Source: Gluconacetobacter johannae (GTDB lineage: Bacteria; Pseudomonadota; Alphaproteobacteria; Acetobacterales; Acetobacteraceae). Taken from it: a stretch of DNA of 64,000 nt. A model generated the notes under the pieces. That model ran no database searches, had not been told where the DNA came from, and worked only from the letters and a program-made list of their open reading frames with translations. The position numbers and the translations under genes are program-made. This document shows positions 32,677 through 41,880 of the stretch, in pieces (within the stretch, counting starts at the first letter, position 1; each line of letters opens with the position of its first letter). Where the stretch lies: positions 1 through 64,000 of the forward strand of contig NZ_BAQK01000036.1 of the NCBI RefSeq assembly GCF_025994435.1. Direction: 5' to 3'.

Positions 32677-33792
32677 ATGCCCCTTTCCCCCGCGACGGAT
32701 CACCAGCCCGCCACGTCCCCGCAGCCGCCCGAGGCGCAGGAGGATGCGCGTGCTGTCCAACTCGGCAGAATTTACCAGCTGTTGCAGATCACCATCCTTC
32801 TGACCGTCCTCGTGGTCTCGATCTGGCTGATCGGCGACGTGCTGATGGTCATATTCGCCGCGACCTTGATGGCGGTGATCCTGCATAATCTGGCCGCCAT
32901 CGCCGAACGACGCCTGCGCCTGCCGTACTGGCTGGCCCTGAGCCTGGTGGTGGTCGTCCTGCTGGCCGCGATCGTCGGCCTGTTGTGGAGCAGCGGCCCG
33001 GCCATCTCGGAACAGGCGACCCGGCTACGCATCGCCCTGACGACCCAGGCCCACTCCCTGCGCGACCAGTTGAACGCCAGTTCGCTGGGCAGAACGGTGC
33101 TGGACCATCTGCCGCAATCGCTCGGCGGCAACCAGGCCGAAGGCGGCGACAGCGGCATGGGCACGCGCATCGCCGGGTCGATGACGGGCTTCCTGTCGTC
33201 GGCGTTCGGCGCGGCGGGCACGCTGGCGGTGATCCTGATCGCGGGCCTGTATTTCGCGCTGGCGCCGACGCTGTACGTCAACGGCGCGTTGCGCCTGATC
33301 CCGCCGGCCCACCGCCCGCAGGCGCGCACGCTGATGCTGACGGCCGGGCGGACCCTGTGGGCCTGGACGGCCGGCCAGGCGCTGGACATGCTGGTGGTGG
33401 GCATCCTGTCGTCGGTCGGGCTGTGGTTCATCGGCGTGCCCCTGGCGCTGGCCCTGGGCATCGTCGCGGGGCTGGCCAATTTCATCCCCTATATCGGGGC
33501 GTTCATCGGCGCGGTTCCCGCCATCCTGCTGGGCCTGTCCCTGGGAACGCGCGAAGGAGTGATGGTCGCGGCCCTGTACGGGGCCATCCAGTTCTTCGAA
33601 GGCAATGTGATGGCGCCGATGATCCAGCGGCATGCCGTGCAGATGCCGCCCGGCCTGACCATCCTGTCACAGACCGTCTTCGGCACCATCCTGGGCATGC
33701 CCGGGCTGATCCTGGCCTCGCCCCTCACCGCCGCGCTGCTGGCCGTCATGGACGAGGCCACGCCGAAGCTGGAGGATGACGAACGGGTGTAA
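32677..33792 (+). CDS. AI-2E family transporter (PerM-like)
   Basis: The 371-residue membrane protein has about 7-8 hydrophobic segments with a soluble insert near residues 120-160. The family blocks LANFIPYIGAFIGAVPAI and PGLILASPLTAAL are clear. The name comes from TqsA; other members work as sodium/proton antiporters or permeases, so transport of autoinducer-2 should not be assumed. A Pro/Gln-rich cytoplasmic tail of about 30 residues begins the protein. ATG 32677 was chosen near the first hydrophobic helix; the frame stays open to 32533 with no support. Confidence 0.85.
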   Translation: MPLSPATDHQPATSPQPPEAQEDARAVQLGRIYQLLQITILLTVLVVSIWLIGDVLMVIFAATLMAVILHNLAAIAERRLRLPYWLALSLVVVVLLAAIVGLLWSSGPAISEQATRLRIALTTQAHSLRDQLNASSLGRTVLDHLPQSLGGNQAEGGDSGMGTRIAGSMTGFLSSAFGAAGTLAVILIAGLYFALAPTLYVNGALRLIPPAHRPQARTLMLTAGRTLWAWTAGQALDMLVVGILSSVGLWFIGVPLALALGIVAGLANFIPYIGAFIGAVPAILLGLSLGTREGVMVAALYGAIQFFEGNVMAPMIQRHAVQMPPGLTILSQTVFGTILGMPGLILASPLTAALLAVMDEATPKLEDDERV

Positions 33793-33808
33793 GCCCCTCG
33801 CCCGGAAT

Positions 33809-34405
33809 TCAGCCCCTGGATGGGGCGATGAACACCCGGACGTCCAGGCCGCGCATGCCGGCATGCGCGGCGGCGGCCAGCCCTTCCGTGCTGTCTTCCA
33901 GCACCAGGCAGGCGGCGGGGGAAACGCCCAGCCGTCGCGCGGCCTCCAGAAACAGGTCGGGCGCGGGTTTCGGACGCGCCACATCGTCGATCGTCACCAC
34001 GCTGTCGAACAGCGGCAGCAGGCCGGTGCAGGTCAGCGACGCGGTCACGACTTCGCGCGATCCGCTGGACGCGACCGCCATCGGCAGCACGGTCCGGAAC
34101 CGCCGCGCGACATCGGCGACGACCGCGATTTCGGTCAGCCTGTGCATGTCCGCCAGCACGCCGGCCCGCGCCGCACGCACCACGGCCGGCCGGTCCACCG
34201 GACGGCCGATCTCGGCCTCCAGCACGTCCAGCACCATCTGTTCGGACAGGCCGCCCCGGCCCCGGAACCAGTCAGGCGGTACGGAATGGCCCACCACCGT
34301 ATCGAAGGCGCCCAGCCAGGCGCGCAGGTACAGCGGCAGCGTGTCGACCAGCGTGCCGTCGCAATCGAAGATCAGCGCCCCGGTCTCCGGCGGAACGACG
34401 ATCAT
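33809..34405 (-). CDS. HAD-IA family phosphatase (beta-phosphoglucomutase-like)
   Basis: The 198-residue cytoplasmic hydrolase has the HAD motifs: LIFDCDGTLVDT (nucleophile Asp14, Asp16), VASSGSR (motif II), the Lys in ARPKPAPD (motif III) and VLEDSTEGLAAA (motif IV). Its helical cap is of the subclass I kind. Substrates are usually small sugar phosphates or phosphoglycolate. Its ATG overlaps the stop of the next gene upstream (ATGA), so it is coupled to an anchored protein of unknown function. It ends facing the AI-2E-family gene, with 16 nt between. Confidence 0.88.
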   Translation of the reverse strand: MIVVPPETGALIFDCDGTLVDTLPLYLRAWLGAFDTVVGHSVPPDWFRGRGGLSEQMVLDVLEAEIGRPVDRPAVVRAARAGVLADMHRLTEIAVVADVARRFRTVLPMAVASSGSREVVTASLTCTGLLPLFDSVVTIDDVARPKPAPDLFLEAARRLGVSPAACLVLEDSTEGLAAAAHAGMRGLDVRVFIAPSRG

Positions 34406-34884
34406 GGGAAGGCCGAGCGTTCATAGGACTGCTGATCCACCATCCGGCGCAGGATGGCGAAATCGTGGTCCGGGAATTTCTGGATCCGGATCACGCTGCC
34501 CGGCCTGTCTTCCAGGAAGACGGTGTCGTTCCAGTCCGCGGCGCTGATGCCGGTCCACAGGGTGATGGTGTACGGCTCCGCCTTTCCTGCGCTTCCGGCC
34601 GGACGATCCGTCGTCAGGACCATCGTCGCATCGCCGCTGGAGGGCGGCGTCTGGCCCAGCGGTCCCCAGCCGCCATGATGATGGTCCAGCCAGTCGTTGA
34701 CCGTCCGGATCTCGTCGGCCGACAGGGCGCGCTGTGTCCGCATCGGCCCGACGCTGATGGTGCCCGCCGTCATCCGGGGAAAATTGAGCGGCCGGAAATT
34801 CGGAACCGCGAACGACCACAACACCGCCGACGTACCGACTGTGATCGCCAGGAATCCCAGCAGAAATGCCGTTTCCCGTTTCAT
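34402..34884 (-). CDS. Uncharacterised membrane-anchored protein
   Basis: This 160-residue protein is not one I recognise. It has one N-terminal hydrophobic helix (about residues 7-27) after a short basic start, which fits an uncleaved anchor or signal peptide, and a soluble C-terminal domain of about 130 residues on the periplasmic side. That domain is rich in Trp, Asp and Pro and has a DDHHGGW-like His cluster (WLDHHHGGWGPLG) that could bind metal. The stop overlaps the HAD phosphatase start (ATGA), so the two are made together. It lies 20 nt past the sugar aminotransferase operon, running the same way. Confidence 0.75.
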   Translation of the reverse strand: MKRETAFLLGFLAITVGTSAVLWSFAVPNFRPLNFPRMTAGTISVGPMRTQRALSADEIRTVNDWLDHHHGGWGPLGQTPPSSGDATMVLTTDRPAGSAGKAEPYTITLWTGISAADWNDTVFLEDRPGSVIRIQKFPDHDFAILRRMVDQQSYERSAFP

Positions 34885-34904
34885 GTCTCGTCTCTTCTCT
34901 CGTC

Positions 34905-36053
34905 TTATCCGCGAACAGCCGCGATGACCCTGGCGACCTCTGCGTCCGTCAGTTCGGGGTGGATGGGCAGCGCGAGAATACGGGCTGACAGATCTTCGGC
35001 AACCGGCAAAGACGTCCCGTCATGATGGGCCTGATATGCGGGCTGCAGATGCAGGGGGCGCGGATAATAGATCGCGGACGGCACGCCCTGCGCGCGCAGG
35101 CGGGCCTGGAGGGCCGTACGCGCGGCCTCGCCCTCCGTCAGGATGGCATAGATGGCCCAGGCGCTGCGCGAATCCGGCACCCGCGCGGGCGTCAGCACCA
35201 CGCCTTCCAGCCCCGAATCGTAGGCCGAGGCGATGGCCTCGCGACGGTCCAGCTCGTCCTCGAACCCGTCCAGCTTCGCCAGCAGGACGGCGGCCTGCAA
35301 GGTGTCCAGCCGCCCGTTCATGCCGGTACGCAGGACCTCGTAGCGGGTCTTGCCCTCGCCATGCGTGCGTAGCGACCGGTAGAGATCGGCCCGTTCGGCA
35401 TCGTCCGTCAGGATCGCGCCCCCATCGCCATAGCCGCCCAGCGGCTTGGACGGGAAGAAGGACAGGGTCGTCGCGGTCGCCTCCCGCCCCAGCTTGCGTC
35501 CCGCCAGGGCGCCGCCGAACGATTGGGCGCAATCGTCCATCAGGAACAGGTCCTCGCGCGCGGCGATCGCACGTAGCGCCGGCCACGGCGCCGGCTGGCC
35601 GAACAGGTCGACGCCGATGATCGCCCGCGGGCACAGTTCCCCACGCGCGCGGACCTCGGCAATCCGACGCTCCAGGCTGGCCGGGTCGATCTGGAAGGTC
35701 CGGGGATCGACATCGACAAAGACGGGCGTCGCGTTCAGCAGCAACGGCACCTCGGCCGTCGCGGTGTAGGTGAACGCAGGCAGGAACACGGCATCGCCCG
35801 GCCCGATTCCCTCGGCCATCAGCACGATCTGGATGGCGTCGGTGCCCGAGGACACGCCGACGCAATGCCCCGCCCCGGCATAGGCCGCCAGCGCGCGCTC
35901 CAGTTCCTCGACCTCGGGCCCCATCACGAAACGGCAATGATTCAGCACGGTGTCGATCCGCCGGCGGATCGCCTCGCCCAGACGGGCCTGCTGGGCCGGA
36001 AGGTCGAGAAAGGCAATCGCGGGCGGGCAGGCGGACGGATCAGGGGCGGTCAT
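34905..36053 (-). CDS. DegT/DnrJ/EryC1 sugar-nucleotide aminotransferase
   Basis: The 382-residue PLP enzyme converts a keto sugar nucleotide to an amino sugar for surface polysaccharide or glycan. PLP motifs are GVSSGTDAIQ (about 68), MDDCAQSFG with the ring-stacking Asp, and the Schiff-base Lys in FFPSKPLGGYGDGG (about 191). The sequence best resembles the WbpE/PglE/WecE group (start IAFLDLPAQQ). ATG 36053 overlaps the stop of the membrane dehydratase gene (ATGA), whose product would be its substrate. No N-acetyltransferase of the PglD kind is next to it, so the final sugar is not known. Confidence 0.9.
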   Translation of the reverse strand: MTAPDPSACPPAIAFLDLPAQQARLGEAIRRRIDTVLNHCRFVMGPEVEELERALAAYAGAGHCVGVSSGTDAIQIVLMAEGIGPGDAVFLPAFTYTATAEVPLLLNATPVFVDVDPRTFQIDPASLERRIAEVRARGELCPRAIIGVDLFGQPAPWPALRAIAAREDLFLMDDCAQSFGGALAGRKLGREATATTLSFFPSKPLGGYGDGGAILTDDAERADLYRSLRTHGEGKTRYEVLRTGMNGRLDTLQAAVLLAKLDGFEDELDRREAIASAYDSGLEGVVLTPARVPDSRSAWAIYAILTEGEAARTALQARLRAQGVPSAIYYPRPLHLQPAYQAHHDGTSLPVAEDLSARILALPIHPELTDAEVARVIAAVRG

Positions 36054-38059
36054 GTCGTCATGGTCCTTTCGGCGTCGGTGCGCCCGGCAAGGTTATCGCG
36101 CGCGTCCCCTGACGGGTTATGGGCGAATTCGGGAACGAGGCCTTCGATCAGCGCAAGGATCCGCGCGGTGTCGCCACCGTGGCAGGCGGCTTCCAGCCTG
36201 TCGATCACCGCGCCGACATCACGGCGGTCCACCATGCGCGGGGTCGCCATCTTCAGGCCCGGATGGTCGGTGGGCACCGGGGCCTCGCGCCCATGGAAAA
36301 GTTCCTCGAACAGTTTTTCCCCCGGCCGCAGGCCGGTGAAGCGGATCGGCACGTCCTCGTCGGGGCGCAGGCCCGCCAGGCGGATCATCTGGCGGGCCAG
36401 ATCGACGATCTTGACCGGCTTGCCCATGTCCAGCACGAAGATCCCGCCCTCACGCAGCAGCGTATCGGTCCCGCTGCCCTCGCGCGGGCGGATGGTGCCG
36501 CGCACGCTGGCCTGCAGAACCAGGCCGACCGCCTCGGGCACCGTCATGAAATAGCGTTGCATGTCGGGATGGGTGACCGTCAGCGGCCCACCGTGCTCCA
36601 GTTGCCGGCGAAACAGCGGCACCACCGATCCGGTCGATCCCAGCACATTGCCGAATCGTACCGTGACGCAGCGCATCGCATCGGCGCGCCCCCCGGTGCG
36701 AGCCTCGACATCCAGGGCCTGGCAGTACATTTCGGCCGCCCGTTTGGACGCCCCCATCAGGCTGGACGGGTTCACCGCCTTGTCGGTGGAAATCATCACC
36801 ATCGCCCGGGTGCCGTTCCGCGCGGCCGCGTCGGCGACGATCCGCGTGCCCACGACATTGGTCAGCACGCCCTCGCACGGGTTGGCCTCGACCATCGGCA
36901 CATGTTTCAGCGCCGCCGCGTGGAAGATCAGCTCGGGACGGTACAGGGCGCAGACCTGCTCGATCCGGTCGCGATCGCGGACATCGGCCAGGATCACCTC
37001 CCGCCGGATCTTCGGCGCACGTTCCGACAGGTCCAGATCGACCTGCCACAACGCGAATTCACCATGATCCAGCAGCATCAGACGGGCTGGTGCGTATTGG
37101 GCGATCTGCCGGGCGAGTTCCGAACCGATCGACCCCCCGGCGCCCGTCACCATGACGGTACGGCCCCCCAGGAGCGCCGCCATGCCCATGTGATCGAGCT
37201 CGACCTGTGGCCGGTTGAGCAGGTCCTCGATCGCCAGCGGGCGCAGTTCCAGCCGGTCGGCGGGGGTCAGGTCGGTCAGCACCGGGGTGCGCTGGACCAT
37301 GATCGCATGGCGTTCGGCGACCCGCATGACCTCCGCCAGATTCTGGCCGCGAAAATCGGTGTCGGTCACGACCAGCCGCTCGGGCGCGCCGCCATCGGCG
37401 ATCACCCGCTCAAGGATCTCGTCGATCGCCTGGACATGGCCCAGAATCGGAATGCCGTGGATGCGCCGTCCCGCCTGCTGGCGGCCCTGGGTCAGGATAC
37501 CGGTGACGCGGAATCGGGGGGCCGGGTCGCGCTCCATGGCGCGGATGAACAGGTCGGCGGACACGTCCGCGCCGATCAGGATCACCTGACTCGACGCCTC
37601 GTACCGGGATGGGCGGCGATGGGCCAGCCGATAGACGATTCGCACCCCCCCCATCAGCACCAGCAGGACCAGGGCATGGATGACCGGAAATGTGGGGCTG
37701 GGAATCGGAAAGCCGGTCAGATGAAGACCCAGCGCAAACAGGACGGCGCTGGCGATCGACGCCCCAGCGATCCCCAGCAGGTCTCCCACGCCGGAAAACC
37801 GCCAATATTGCAATGGAACCCGGAACGGCAGGCCGCTGATGACCAGCGTGATCGCCCCGCCGGCCAGAAACCACAACGGGTGCAGCAGACCGCCATGCGG
37901 ATCGGCCAGCCATCGCGCAAGCGGCGCCGACAGCGCGGCGAGCACACCATCCAGCAGAATGTTGACGACGATTCGGTTGACCGGTCGCAGCCTGTCAGCG
38001 GACTGCCGGGTGTCAGGGCATTGCGAGGCCATTATCGCGTCCGTATAGCCCAATCCCAT
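36050..38059 (-). CDS. Polytopic nucleotide-sugar dehydratase/epimerase (CapD/WbpM/PglF-like)
   Basis: The 669-residue membrane protein has four hydrophobic helices in the first 150 residues, a first Rossmann-like domain (about 150-280), and a catalytic short-chain dehydrogenase domain with VTGAGGSIGSELARQI near residue 305. The active-site region carries SSLMGASKRAAE, where Met replaces the Tyr of the usual YxxxK, as in the 4,6-dehydratase WbpM/PglF group. The substrate is normally UDP-GlcNAc. The coupled aminotransferase downstream supports 4-keto sugar formation. The start is uncertain between ATG 38059 and ATG 38032; neither has a good ribosome site. The gene is divergent from the sugar-1-phosphate transferase by only about 40 bp. 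Confidence 0.9.
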   Translation of the reverse strand: MGLGYTDAIMASQCPDTRQSADRLRPVNRIVVNILLDGVLAALSAPLARWLADPHGGLLHPLWFLAGGAITLVISGLPFRVPLQYWRFSGVGDLLGIAGASIASAVLFALGLHLTGFPIPSPTFPVIHALVLLVLMGGVRIVYRLAHRRPSRYEASSQVILIGADVSADLFIRAMERDPAPRFRVTGILTQGRQQAGRRIHGIPILGHVQAIDEILERVIADGGAPERLVVTDTDFRGQNLAEVMRVAERHAIMVQRTPVLTDLTPADRLELRPLAIEDLLNRPQVELDHMGMAALLGGRTVMVTGAGGSIGSELARQIAQYAPARLMLLDHGEFALWQVDLDLSERAPKIRREVILADVRDRDRIEQVCALYRPELIFHAAALKHVPMVEANPCEGVLTNVVGTRIVADAAARNGTRAMVMISTDKAVNPSSLMGASKRAAEMYCQALDVEARTGGRADAMRCVTVRFGNVLGSTGSVVPLFRRQLEHGGPLTVTHPDMQRYFMTVPEAVGLVLQASVRGTIRPREGSGTDTLLREGGIFVLDMGKPVKIVDLARQMIRLAGLRPDEDVPIRFTGLRPGEKLFEELFHGREAPVPTDHPGLKMATPRMVDRRDVGAVIDRLEAACHGGDTARILALIEGLVPEFAHNPSGDARDNLAGRTDAERTMTT

Positions 38060-38099
38060 CCATGCTAGAAGCAGCCATCATGACAAACTCCCGCGACGC

Positions 38100-39122
38100 A
38101 TGAACGATCCATCCTGCCTCCCCCTCATGCCCTTCGCGATTCTCCTGGTCGCCACCTGGGCATCCGCCGCCCTGATGGTCCTGGGCGCGACCCGGCTGAA
38201 CGTGCTGGATCATCCCGGCCATCGCAGTTCCCATACCCGGCCGACCCCGAAGGGCGGAGGTCTCGGCATCATCGCCGCCGTTGTCATGGCGGTTCCGATT
38301 GCACGGCACCTCGACGGCCTGCCCGTCCTGTCGGTCGCCACGTTCGGCATGATCGTGGCGACGATCGTCCTGGCCGCCGTTTCGTGGCTGGACGATGTGT
38401 ATCAGTGGCGCCCCGCCATCAAGCTGGCCGCCCAGTTCGCCGCCGCCGCGATCCTGGTCGGGACGGGAACCCGCCTGTCCGGGGTGGCCGGCCCGGCGGG
38501 GGATATCATCCTGTCGGTGATGTGGCTGGTCTATGTGACCAACGCGGTCAATTTCATGGATGGGCTGAACGGCCTGGCGTCCGGGGCGATCATGCTTGCC
38601 TGCCTGGTCATCGCCTGCGTGGCGCCGTCCGCCGCCGTCGCCCTGCCGGCCCTGTTGCTGGCGGCGGCGATCGCGGGCTTCATTCCCTTCAATTTTCCGT
38701 CCGCGCGCATTTTCATGGGCGATGTCGGAAGCCAGGGCTGCGGCGTGCTGATCGGCGCCTTCGGCTTGATGCTTGCCGACACCGCACCGGCGTTCGGGGG
38801 CTGGAGCGGCGTTCCGCTTCTGATGTCGGGCCTGCTCTATGACGTCACCCTGACCCTGTTTCGCCGCTGGCGGGCCGGGGCGCGCCTGACCGAGAGCCAC
38901 CGCGACCATCTCTATCAACTGGCGACCCGGGGGGGCATGGCCCCCGCCCTGGTGACCGTGATCCATTGGGGGTTCGTCATATGGGGCGGGACCCTCACCG
39001 TCGCGGTGGCGCGGGGCTGGTGCGGCCCCGCCCCGGCCCTGCTGCTGGTCCTGCCGCCGCAGATCCTGTGGACGTGGCAGGTCCTTATCCGGATGCGGCG
39101 CGGCGCCCCCGGAAGGGCATGA
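38100..39122 (+). CDS. Undecaprenyl-phosphate sugar-1-phosphate transferase (WecA/MraY superfamily)
   Basis: The 340-residue membrane enzyme has about 10 hydrophobic segments and starts a lipid-linked glycan by moving a sugar-1-phosphate from its nucleotide to undecaprenyl phosphate. Signature sites are RSSHTRPTPKGGG (about 42-54), the Asp pair in VSWLDDVYQW, NAVNFMDGLNGLASG, the Asp in FMGDVGS, and ESHRDHLYQ on the last cytoplasmic loop. It resembles WecA/WbpL more than MraY. It is divergent from the dehydratase-aminotransferase pair, and all three likely act in one O-antigen, capsule or exopolysaccharide route. Confidence 0.9.
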   Translation: MNDPSCLPLMPFAILLVATWASAALMVLGATRLNVLDHPGHRSSHTRPTPKGGGLGIIAAVVMAVPIARHLDGLPVLSVATFGMIVATIVLAAVSWLDDVYQWRPAIKLAAQFAAAAILVGTGTRLSGVAGPAGDIILSVMWLVYVTNAVNFMDGLNGLASGAIMLACLVIACVAPSAAVALPALLLAAAIAGFIPFNFPSARIFMGDVGSQGCGVLIGAFGLMLADTAPAFGGWSGVPLLMSGLLYDVTLTLFRRWRAGARLTESHRDHLYQLATRGGMAPALVTVIHWGFVIWGGTLTVAVARGWCGPAPALLLVLPPQILWTWQVLIRMRRGAPGRA

Positions 39123-39140
39123 GCCAGTCCGCACCGAATG

Positions 39141-39587
39141 TTACTTGACCAGCGTCAGTTCCAGTCCCTGCGCCGCGCCGGCCAGCCGCGCGCCCTTGGT
39201 GACCGTGTCGATGCTGATCGTGACGCCGTTCCCGTTATGCAGCAACGACCCGCCGACCCCGCTGCCCAGCGTCGCCTCGCCACTTCCGGCAACGTAGGTG
39301 CCGTTGAAATCATGCAGGTGCTTCAGATTGTAGACCGTACCCGTTCCTTCGATCGTGGAATAGCCGACCGCCGCGATCGACCCGCCCTTGATCGAGAACC
39401 GGTAGCTATGATGCCCATAGGTCAGGGTGCCGGTCCCCCACGTCCAGCCGACGCCGACATCGGCGGATTTGGCGACCAGCCGGATATGCCCCGAAGGGGT
39501 GCCCAGCGTATCGGCCGCCAGCGCGGGCGCGGCCAGAGGCGGAGTCGCAAGAATAGCCATGGCGGCCAAGCGTGATGCCAGTCGCAT
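39141..39587 (-). CDS. Small secreted protein of unknown function
   Basis: This 148-residue protein has a clear signal peptide (basic start, hydrophobic stretch and APALAADT cleavage site near residue 26). The mature part is Gly/Thr-rich with alternating hydrophobic residues (VGVGWTWGTGTLTY, GTYVAGSGEATLG, GGSLLHNGNGVTI), suggesting a compact beta-barrel or beta-sandwich. It recalls the envelope proteins of the EipA/DUF1134 kind, but I cannot confirm this. ATG 39587 is favoured because AAGG lies 9 nt upstream; ATG 39593 lies only 3 nt after it. The gene converges on the transferase gene and stands alone. Confidence 0.7.
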   Translation of the reverse strand: MRLASRLAAMAILATPPLAAPALAADTLGTPSGHIRLVAKSADVGVGWTWGTGTLTYGHHSYRFSIKGGSIAAVGYSTIEGTGTVYNLKHLHDFNGTYVAGSGEATLGSGVGGSLLHNGNGVTISIDTVTKGARLAGAAQGLELTLVK

Positions 39588-39738
39588 GTTCATATACCTT
39601 GGATGTCTTGGGGATGCCTGGATAATCAGACCTGGACGACGCGCGAACGCCACGCCCGTTCGTCAGGCGGCCCGATCAGGCGACCGGACCGGCGGCCATC
39701 CGTCCCGCGTGGGGAACGGATGGCCGATACCGGCGCAA

Positions 39739-40149
39739 TCAGCCGGCGGCGCGACGCGGCGCGCGTTCCTCGCCACGGGCGGCCTTGGTGGCGCGGCCCG
39801 TGGCCGGCACGCCGGCCGCCTCGTTCATGATGGACCGCAGTTCCCGCAGATAGGCTGCCCCCTTCAGCGTACGCTGAACCAGGACCGAGCGGCGGTCCAT
39901 CGGGTCGACCTTGCGGCGCGCGAGGTCCAGTTCGCCCAGACGGTCCAGGGCGCGCGTGATCGCGGGCTTGGACACGTTCAGGGTCGAGGCCAGCCCCCGC
40001 ACCGTGTGGGCGCCTTCGTGCAGGTAGCAGGTCAGGAAGACACCCAGCTGACGGGCGGACAGATCGGGCCCGTCGCGGCGCACCATGGACACCACGGTAT
40101 CGCGGAGCGTGTTAATCAGCTGGTCGGAGGTCGTCGAAGTCTGTGCCAT
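39739..40149 (-). CDS. MarR-family transcriptional regulator
   Basis: The 136-residue protein has a MarR winged helix: VRGLASTLNVSKPAITRALDRLGELDLARRK spans helix-turn-helix and the start of the wing, with DPMDRRSVLV giving the DxRxx wing motif. The C-terminal 25 residues are basic and Ala-rich. It lacks any neighbour that would be a clear target; the secreted protein starts 151 bp beyond its end, and the aminopeptidase ends 162 bp upstream. Its own promoter probably lies in the AT-richer gap 40150-40311. The ligand is unknown. Confidence 0.85.
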   Translation of the reverse strand: MAQTSTTSDQLINTLRDTVVSMVRRDGPDLSARQLGVFLTCYLHEGAHTVRGLASTLNVSKPAITRALDRLGELDLARRKVDPMDRRSVLVQRTLKGAAYLRELRSIMNEAAGVPATGRATKAARGEERAPRRAAG

Positions 40150-40311
40150 TGTAAAAAACCTTTTCCTGTCGGGCCACCAACAGGCCCGGTTTGTCGCAGA
40201 TCGGAACGCCCCGTGGGCACGCCGTCGTCCTGTCCTGACGGCTATATAGTTTCAGATTGCGGCACATATAAGTCGCCGGAGACGGTTTAGTTCGTTCTCC
40301 ATATCGTTACT

Positions 40312-41736
40312 TCACTGTTGCTGCCTGTCCGCGACATTAAGGATTCGCAACAATGAGGCATATAAGGCCCTCAATGCGGGTGTTTCCCCCCCTTCCGGCC
40401 GGCCGGAACGGTAATTATCATTCCAGGCATATGTGTCGATATGTGCCCAGCGCACGCCTGTTTTGACGAAATTCCGCAAAAAAAGTGCCGCCGTGATGGC
40501 CCCGGCCATGGGTTTGGCGGACACATTGTTCAAATCCGCCACCGGACTCCGCAGCCAGTCGCCATATCCATCCCACAGGGGCAGCCGCCACAGGGGGTCG
40601 TCACACGCGCGGCCGGCCTGCAGAATCATGTCGGCCACCCCGTCGTCGGTACTGAACAGCGCCGGCAGGTCCGGGCCCAGCGCCACCCGGGCGGCGCCCG
40701 TCAGGGTAGCGGCATCCACCAGAAGGTCGGGCGACATCTCGCAGGCCTCGGCCAACAGGTCGCACAGGACCAGCCGCCCCTCGGCATCGGTATTGCCGAT
40801 TTCCACCGTCAGGCCGGATCGTGTCGTTACAACATCCGACGGGCGCATGGCCGCGCCCGAAACGCTATTCTCCACACAGCCCAGCCGCAATTCCAGCCGC
40901 AGCGGCAGGTCGCGGGTCACGATCAGCTGGGCCAGCGCCAGCATCAGCGCGGCCCCGCCCATGTCCTTTTTCATACGCAACATCGACGACGCGGGCTTGA
41001 TATCGTAGCCGCCGGTGTCGAAGCACACCCCCTTCCCCACCAGGGACAGCAGCGGCGCATCGTCGCCCGCCTGCGTGCCGCGCCAGCGCGCCATCACGAC
41101 CCTGGGGGCACGGGCCGACCCGGCCCCGACATGGGCGATGGTCGGATAGGCCTGCGCCAGGTCCCGCCCCTTCACGATCCGGACCTCGGCGCCCAGCGGC
41201 TCGAGGACCCGACGCGCGGCCCGCGCCAGTTCGGTCGGCCCCATCAGGTTCGGCGGGGTGTTGATGAGATCCCGCCCCAGCCGGATGGCCCACGCCACCT
41301 CCGCGCCGGCAGCCCCCCCGGCGGGCACGACCAGGCGGGCGATATCGGCCGCGTCCTCCATCTTGCGACCGAAGGCAGGCATCCGATAGGCGCCCAGGCA
41401 GAAGCCGAGCACGGCGGTGGCCGGCGCCAGCCCGTCGGGCAGCGCGATCGTCCAGGGGCCGGGCGGCAAGGCCTTGGCCAGGCCGCCGAACAGGAACGGA
41501 TCGGTGCGATCGCCGGCCCCCAGCACCGCGGCCGCCACGCCATTGCTGCCGGGCACCAGGGCCAGTTCCCCTGCCCGTCCCCCAAACCCGGAATCGCGCA
41601 GGAAGGCCGCCCCGGATTCGCCGATTCGGGGTGTCAGGTCATCGCCGTCGCCCTGGCGAATCACATGCACCGTCCGCATCCGTGCGCGCCTGCTCCGGCC
41701 GGCCGGCAGCAGGCACGGGAACCCTTCAACGGACAT
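40312..41736 (-). CDS. Leucyl aminopeptidase family protein (M17)
   Basis: The 474-residue peptidase removes N-terminal amino acids using two metal ions. The M17 signature NTDAEGRLVL is present, as are the metal-binding and catalytic sites GKGVCFDTGGYDIKP (Lys and Asp) and MKKDMGGAA. The N-terminal domain (about 1-150) is shorter and less conserved, which places it with the alphaproteobacterial PepA/PepB-like branch. ATG 41736 has GGAGG 6 nt upstream. It is divergent from the helicase gene, with a 144 bp gap. Confidence 0.9.
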   Translation of the reverse strand: MSVEGFPCLLPAGRSRRARMRTVHVIRQGDGDDLTPRIGESGAAFLRDSGFGGRAGELALVPGSNGVAAAVLGAGDRTDPFLFGGLAKALPPGPWTIALPDGLAPATAVLGFCLGAYRMPAFGRKMEDAADIARLVVPAGGAAGAEVAWAIRLGRDLINTPPNLMGPTELARAARRVLEPLGAEVRIVKGRDLAQAYPTIAHVGAGSARAPRVVMARWRGTQAGDDAPLLSLVGKGVCFDTGGYDIKPASSMLRMKKDMGGAALMLALAQLIVTRDLPLRLELRLGCVENSVSGAAMRPSDVVTTRSGLTVEIGNTDAEGRLVLCDLLAEACEMSPDLLVDAATLTGAARVALGPDLPALFSTDDGVADMILQAGRACDDPLWRLPLWDGYGDWLRSPVADLNNVSAKPMAGAITAALFLRNFVKTGVRWAHIDTYAWNDNYRSGRPEGGETPALRALYASLLRILNVADRQQQ

Positions 41737-41880
41737 GACAAACCTCCGCGACCCTGTTGGACATCGTTTGGGCGCAGCCTGCGTCCATGCGGGCGCGGGC
41801 GCAACCATCCGGGATGGCAATTCCACGGAATCGCACGGGTTTTGCTTGCATTCCGCCCGGCGTCATCTGAGCATACGGAC

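Noticed and set aside
40441..41880. Upstream extension of the helicase frame (1365 codons in total)
   Set aside because: The extra part is antisense to the M17 aminopeptidase; helicase homology starts after ATG 41881.
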